Assembly (NCBI GenBank): GCA_944325345.1 | Contig: CALUZV010000002.1 | Span: 62,001 to 126,000 of the forward strand | Length of the DNA: 64,000 nt | Reading direction: 5' to 3' | From: an uncultured Parabacteroides sp. | GTDB lineage: Bacteria; Bacteroidota; Bacteroidia; Bacteroidales; Tannerellaceae | In this document: piece after piece, positions 61,857-64,000 of the stretch | Position numbering within the stretch: the stretch's first letter is position 1 | Layout of the letters: the number at the start of each line of letters is the position of its first letter | The notes under the pieces: generated by a model | Seen by the model: the letters and a program-made list of their open reading frames with translations, nothing else | Told to the model about the DNA's origin: nothing | The model's database searches: none | Translations under genes and position numbers: made by a program

Positions 61857-61864
61857 CAAAGATA
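61857..61864 (-). promoter_or_regulatory. -7 box of the Rpn gene
   Basis: The minus strand reads TATCTTTG, 28 bases before the ATG. Confidence 0.5.
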
Positions 61865-61969
61865 CAGCATTTTTTGAAATTATGGTCTTATTCAATCTCT
61901 GAACTCTGCCCCTGAATTAGGAGAAGTCCCCGAAGAGGGATGGGGTATTTTGCTCCCGCCAAACCTCAA

Positions 61970-62150
61970 CAGGTCGCATGAAAAGGCTTTGCGACCTCGA
62001 AAAACGCTTAAATGTCGCATGAAAACGTTTGGCGACCCCGAAAAGCCCTTTAATGTCGCACGAAAAGGCTTTGCGACCCCGAAAAGCGTTAAAATGTCGC
62101 ACGAAAAGGCTTTGCGAGGTCGCAAAGCCCTAAAATGTCGCATGATGAAT
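61970..62150. repeat. Repeat array I, 41-bp period
   Basis: GTCGCA(T/C)GAAAA starts at 61973, 62014, 62055, 62096 and, slightly changed, 62137: exactly 41 bases apart. Midway lies TTTGCGACC, an inverted partner of GTCGCA. Confidence 0.88.
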
Positions 62151-62310
62151 TGAACCTAACAGAATAATGCACCATGCACCGTAGGTTGAAACCTACGGCT
62201 ATTGATAACCCTCATTGCATTCGGGTTGGAATACTATCCGAACTCTTCCCCTGATTCTGGAGAAATCCCCAAAGGGGGATGGGGTACAACGCTCCAGAAC
62301 CACTCAGTGA
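62150..62310. other. Gene-free link between arrays I and J
   Basis: It holds a perfect hairpin CCGTAGGTT-GAAACCTACGG (about 62178-62198) and the second CCCCTGA motif copy. No reading frame or promoter is apparent. Confidence 0.5.
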
Positions 62311-62520
62311 TGGTATGTCGCGACCTCACGTCGCATCAGAATCATCCAACAATGAGACAAAGCGACCTCGCAACGCGTTAGAATCACTGATTCCAAGGCA
62401 ACGCGACCTCGCAACGCATCAGAATCACCCGACAATGAGGCAAAGCGACCTCGCAACGCGTTAGAATCAGTGATTCTAGGGTAACGCAACCTCGCTTTGT
62501 GTCAGAATCACCCGACAATC
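62310..62520. repeat. Repeat array J, 41/42-bp alternating period
   Basis: GCGACCTCGCAACGC or variants start at 62320, 62362, 62403, 62445 and 62486: steps 42, 41, 42, 41. Intermediate segments read AGAATCA and TGATTC, which are inverted partners. A separate hairpin CACGGCGAT/ATCGCCGTG follows at 62618-62637. Confidence 0.88.
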
Positions 62521-62672
62521 GTTTTTATCAAGTATTCTATCTAAACTCTTCCCCTGCCCGCAGGGGGATGGGGTTAATTTGGGGTTAAAACCCGGGAAAT
62601 GAGAGGACTTGCCCGATCACGGCGATAAATCGCCGTGCTAAACATAATTGCCAATTATCCATTGAAATAAAA

Positions 62673-62701
62673 ACCCCGCCTCACACCGACGCGAGGCAGG
62701 G
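62673..62701 (-). terminator. Terminator downstream of the second DUF6383 gene
   Basis: CCCTGCCTC pairs with GAGGCGGGG on the minus strand, followed by TTTTTATTT. The loop (GCGTCGGTGT) matches that of the terminator at 38897-38930. Confidence 0.75.
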
Positions 62702-62872
62702 TCTTCGTCTTTTGCCGTTGTTCGTTCCTCACGAAACTACTAACCCGGATAGAACTTTATTTTTCAATTACACTATATTAATAACACCTTCCGCTTGTTC
62801 CGCCTCGCGACGTACTTGAAGCCTCAATGCTTCGCGCGGTAGTTGTATCTTTTACTCTTGTCAATTTTCCAA

Positions 62873-64000
62873 TTAGCGTACGCTAACCTTAACAGCTTCT
62901 TCGCCATCGATGCTTACGATTGCGATACCAGCCGGAACAGAGATTGTAGCGTTGTCAGAAGTCAAGACTTCGTTAGCCACGATCTGACCAAGGATTGTAG
63001 AGATAACTACATTCTTGCCAGCAGCATTCTTGATGTTGATTGCACCGTCAGTTGCGATAACTTTAACTTCTGTAGCAGAAACACCTTCGTTTGCTGTCGG
63101 AGCAGCCTGGCCTTCGACGATGACACGCATAGCATCTTCCTTGTTAGAGATAAAGCCGAGGACACCATTGAAGTTAGACAAGTAAGTAAATTCGTTAGCA
63201 ACACGAATTACATAATTATCTTCTGCATCAGACGGCTTAACAATCTGGAACTGGAAGTTCTTGATGTCGCCAAGGATACCCTTGTTCTGATCAGCCTTTT
63301 CTGCTACGATAACTTCCTTGTTATCAACTGTAGTTTTCAATGTATCAGAATTTACCAACTCGCCAGCTTTGAAGATAGCCTTTGCATAAGAATCACCATC
63401 AACAAGTATTTCATACGGATTAACTTTGTCTTTGTGAAGTACAGCATAGTTATCCAAAGAGTCAGTTGAGTTATACATAAACTTGCCACCCTTAGAGATA
63501 TAGAATGACGGAATAATCTTTTCAGATGCAGTCGTATCCAACCAGAATGTCAAGTCTTCACCAGCTTCTGTACGAATAGCAATGATACCTTCGTTAGCGT
63601 CGTTTACATTTACGAAACCACCATTTTCAGCTTCGAATGTGAAGTGGCCAGAAGCAGCAGGCAGGCTAACACCGAGTTCCTCAGCTTCGAGATACAATCT
63701 TACTGCACTCAAATTAGGAACTTCGTATGCATTCCAACTATAAGTTGCTTTCTTAGTAATATTAGTTATATTACCTTCGCTATCTGTAGTTGTCGCTAAT
63801 GTCAATGCCTTTGTAGAAGCATCATCATTGTCGAAATCGCTCATAAGAGATACAGAACCATCGTAGTTATATTTAACCACAAATTCAGTTGCGGCATTCT
63901 TATTATCTACAATCTTGAAGTTTGTAGTTCCAGTACTTACTGTATTAGCCAAATATTCATTTTCAGCATCAACAACACGCAATCTGTAAGTATAATAGCT
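62873..64000 (-). CDS. DUF6383 exported protein, C-terminal part (5' end outside window)
   Basis: The last about 375 residues of a second DUF6383 protein; the frame is still open at base 64000. The visible part is acidic and rich in Asn, Asp and Ala, with repeated beta-type blocks (for example VNDANEGIIAIRTEAG) similar to those of the protein at 39152. The C-terminal 70 residues (DGAINIKNAAGKNVVIST, ISVPAGIAIVSIDGEE, KVSVR end) are nearly identical between the two. That end matches the style of type IX sorting domains (G-x-I-x-I-x-N ... PAGI-x-I-V ... KV-x-V). The DNA downstream is also duplicated. Confidence 0.85.
   Translation of the reverse strand, partial: SYYTYRLRVVDAENEYLANTVSTGTTNFKIVDNKNAATEFVVKYNYDGSVSLMSDFDNDDASTKALTLATTTDSEGNITNITKKATYSWNAYEVPNLSAVRLYLEAEELGVSLPAASGHFTFEAENGGFVNVNDANEGIIAIRTEAGEDLTFWLDTTASEKIIPSFYISKGGKFMYNSTDSLDNYAVLHKDKVNPYEILVDGDSYAKAIFKAGELVNSDTLKTTVDNKEVIVAEKADQNKGILGDIKNFQFQIVKPSDAEDNYVIRVANEFTYLSNFNGVLGFISNKEDAMRVIVEGQAAPTANEGVSATEVKVIATDGAINIKNAAGKNVVISTILGQIVANEVLTSDNATISVPAGIAIVSIDGEEAVKVSVR

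Larger units (their letters stand above)
61902..62574. repeat. Three copies of a CCCCTGA...GGGGGATGGGGT motif around arrays I and J
   Basis: AACTCT(T/G)CCCCTGA, about 10 bases, AGAA-TCCCC-GGGATGGGGT occurs at 61902-61947 and 62241-62286, with a shortened copy at 62544-62574. The copies bracket array I and array J. All point the same way. Confidence 0.7.

Noticed and set aside
2050..62520. Arrays considered as CRISPR
   Set aside because: The units are degenerate over their whole length with no conserved repeat alternating with unique spacers, and no cas gene is present.
60909..62872. Rpn gene plus flanking repeats as a transposon
   Set aside because: No terminal inverted repeats or target duplications were found around the gene; the repeats lie on one side only.

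Overview
The window is ordinary chromosome from a member of the Bacteroidales, most likely the Tannerellaceae (Parabacteroides-like). The evidence is the Bacteroidetes promoter signature (TTTG or TTG, about 19 nt, TAnnTTTG) ahead of many genes, split exbB/exbD/exbD and tonB genes, a PorQ-like type IX secretion protein, DUF5686 and DUF6383-type proteins, a carboxypeptidase-like regulatory domain in front of a TonB-dependent receptor, and weak use of Shine-Dalgarno sites. No rRNA, phage, insertion sequence or CRISPR array was seen. Coding DNA is about half G+C; the Abi gene and the DUF6383 genes look more AT-rich.

Layout. 1-7.6 kb: end of dnaE, trxA, an Lrp/AsnC regulator, the energy-transducing set exbB-membrane protein-exbD-exbD, two tRNA-Ser genes, a TatD nuclease, a polyprenyl synthetase and tonB. 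8-10.6 kb: porQ, aroB, tRNA-Pro and a 39-residue membrane peptide. 10.7-19.7 kb: a leftward operon for ACP-bound acyl-chain synthesis (GNAT-like protein, ketosynthase, ACP, two hotdog dehydratases, RetSat/CrtI-type flavoenzyme, ketoreductase, thioesterase, DUF5686 protein). 19.8-28.6 kb: a two-component system, an alkaline phosphatase fused to a GDPD-like domain, a TonB-dependent receptor and metG. 28.6-33.6 kb: four surface-sugar genes (DegT aminotransferase, Gfo/Idh dehydrogenase, UDP-sugar 6-dehydrogenase, flippase). 33.6-38.8 kb: an MFS pump, RNase H1, a ThrE-type exporter and an Abi_2/AbiF-like abortive-infection gene with a hairpin leader. 39-42.4 kb: a large DUF6383 protein gene split by a frameshift; a second DUF6383 gene runs off the right end. 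43.3-49.7 kb: leftward directon GNAT-like protein-parE-coaD-S41 protease-two half-size chromate transporters. 49.8-54.3 kb: HIT, greA and rnhB leftward; pyrH, frr and rsgA rightward. 54.4-61.8 kb: purD, dipeptidyl peptidase, THUMP methyltransferase, cysE, a lipoprotein and an Rpn-family nuclease.

The most striking feature is not a gene. Ten gene-free stretches each hold an array of degenerate repeats. Each array has its own sequence, yet all share a period of about 21-22 bp or twice that (41-43 bp), close to two or four helical turns, and most units are palindromic. The arrays lie in divergent, convergent, tandem and intra-operon gaps; one lies inside the predicted 5' leader of the TonB-dependent receptor. 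I do not recognise a named family that fits all of them. Other leads are the Abi gene preceded by a canonical promoter and a stable hairpin that starts almost at the predicted transcription start, the acyl-chain operon, and three places where a strong promoter is followed at once by a terminator-like hairpin ahead of a gene.
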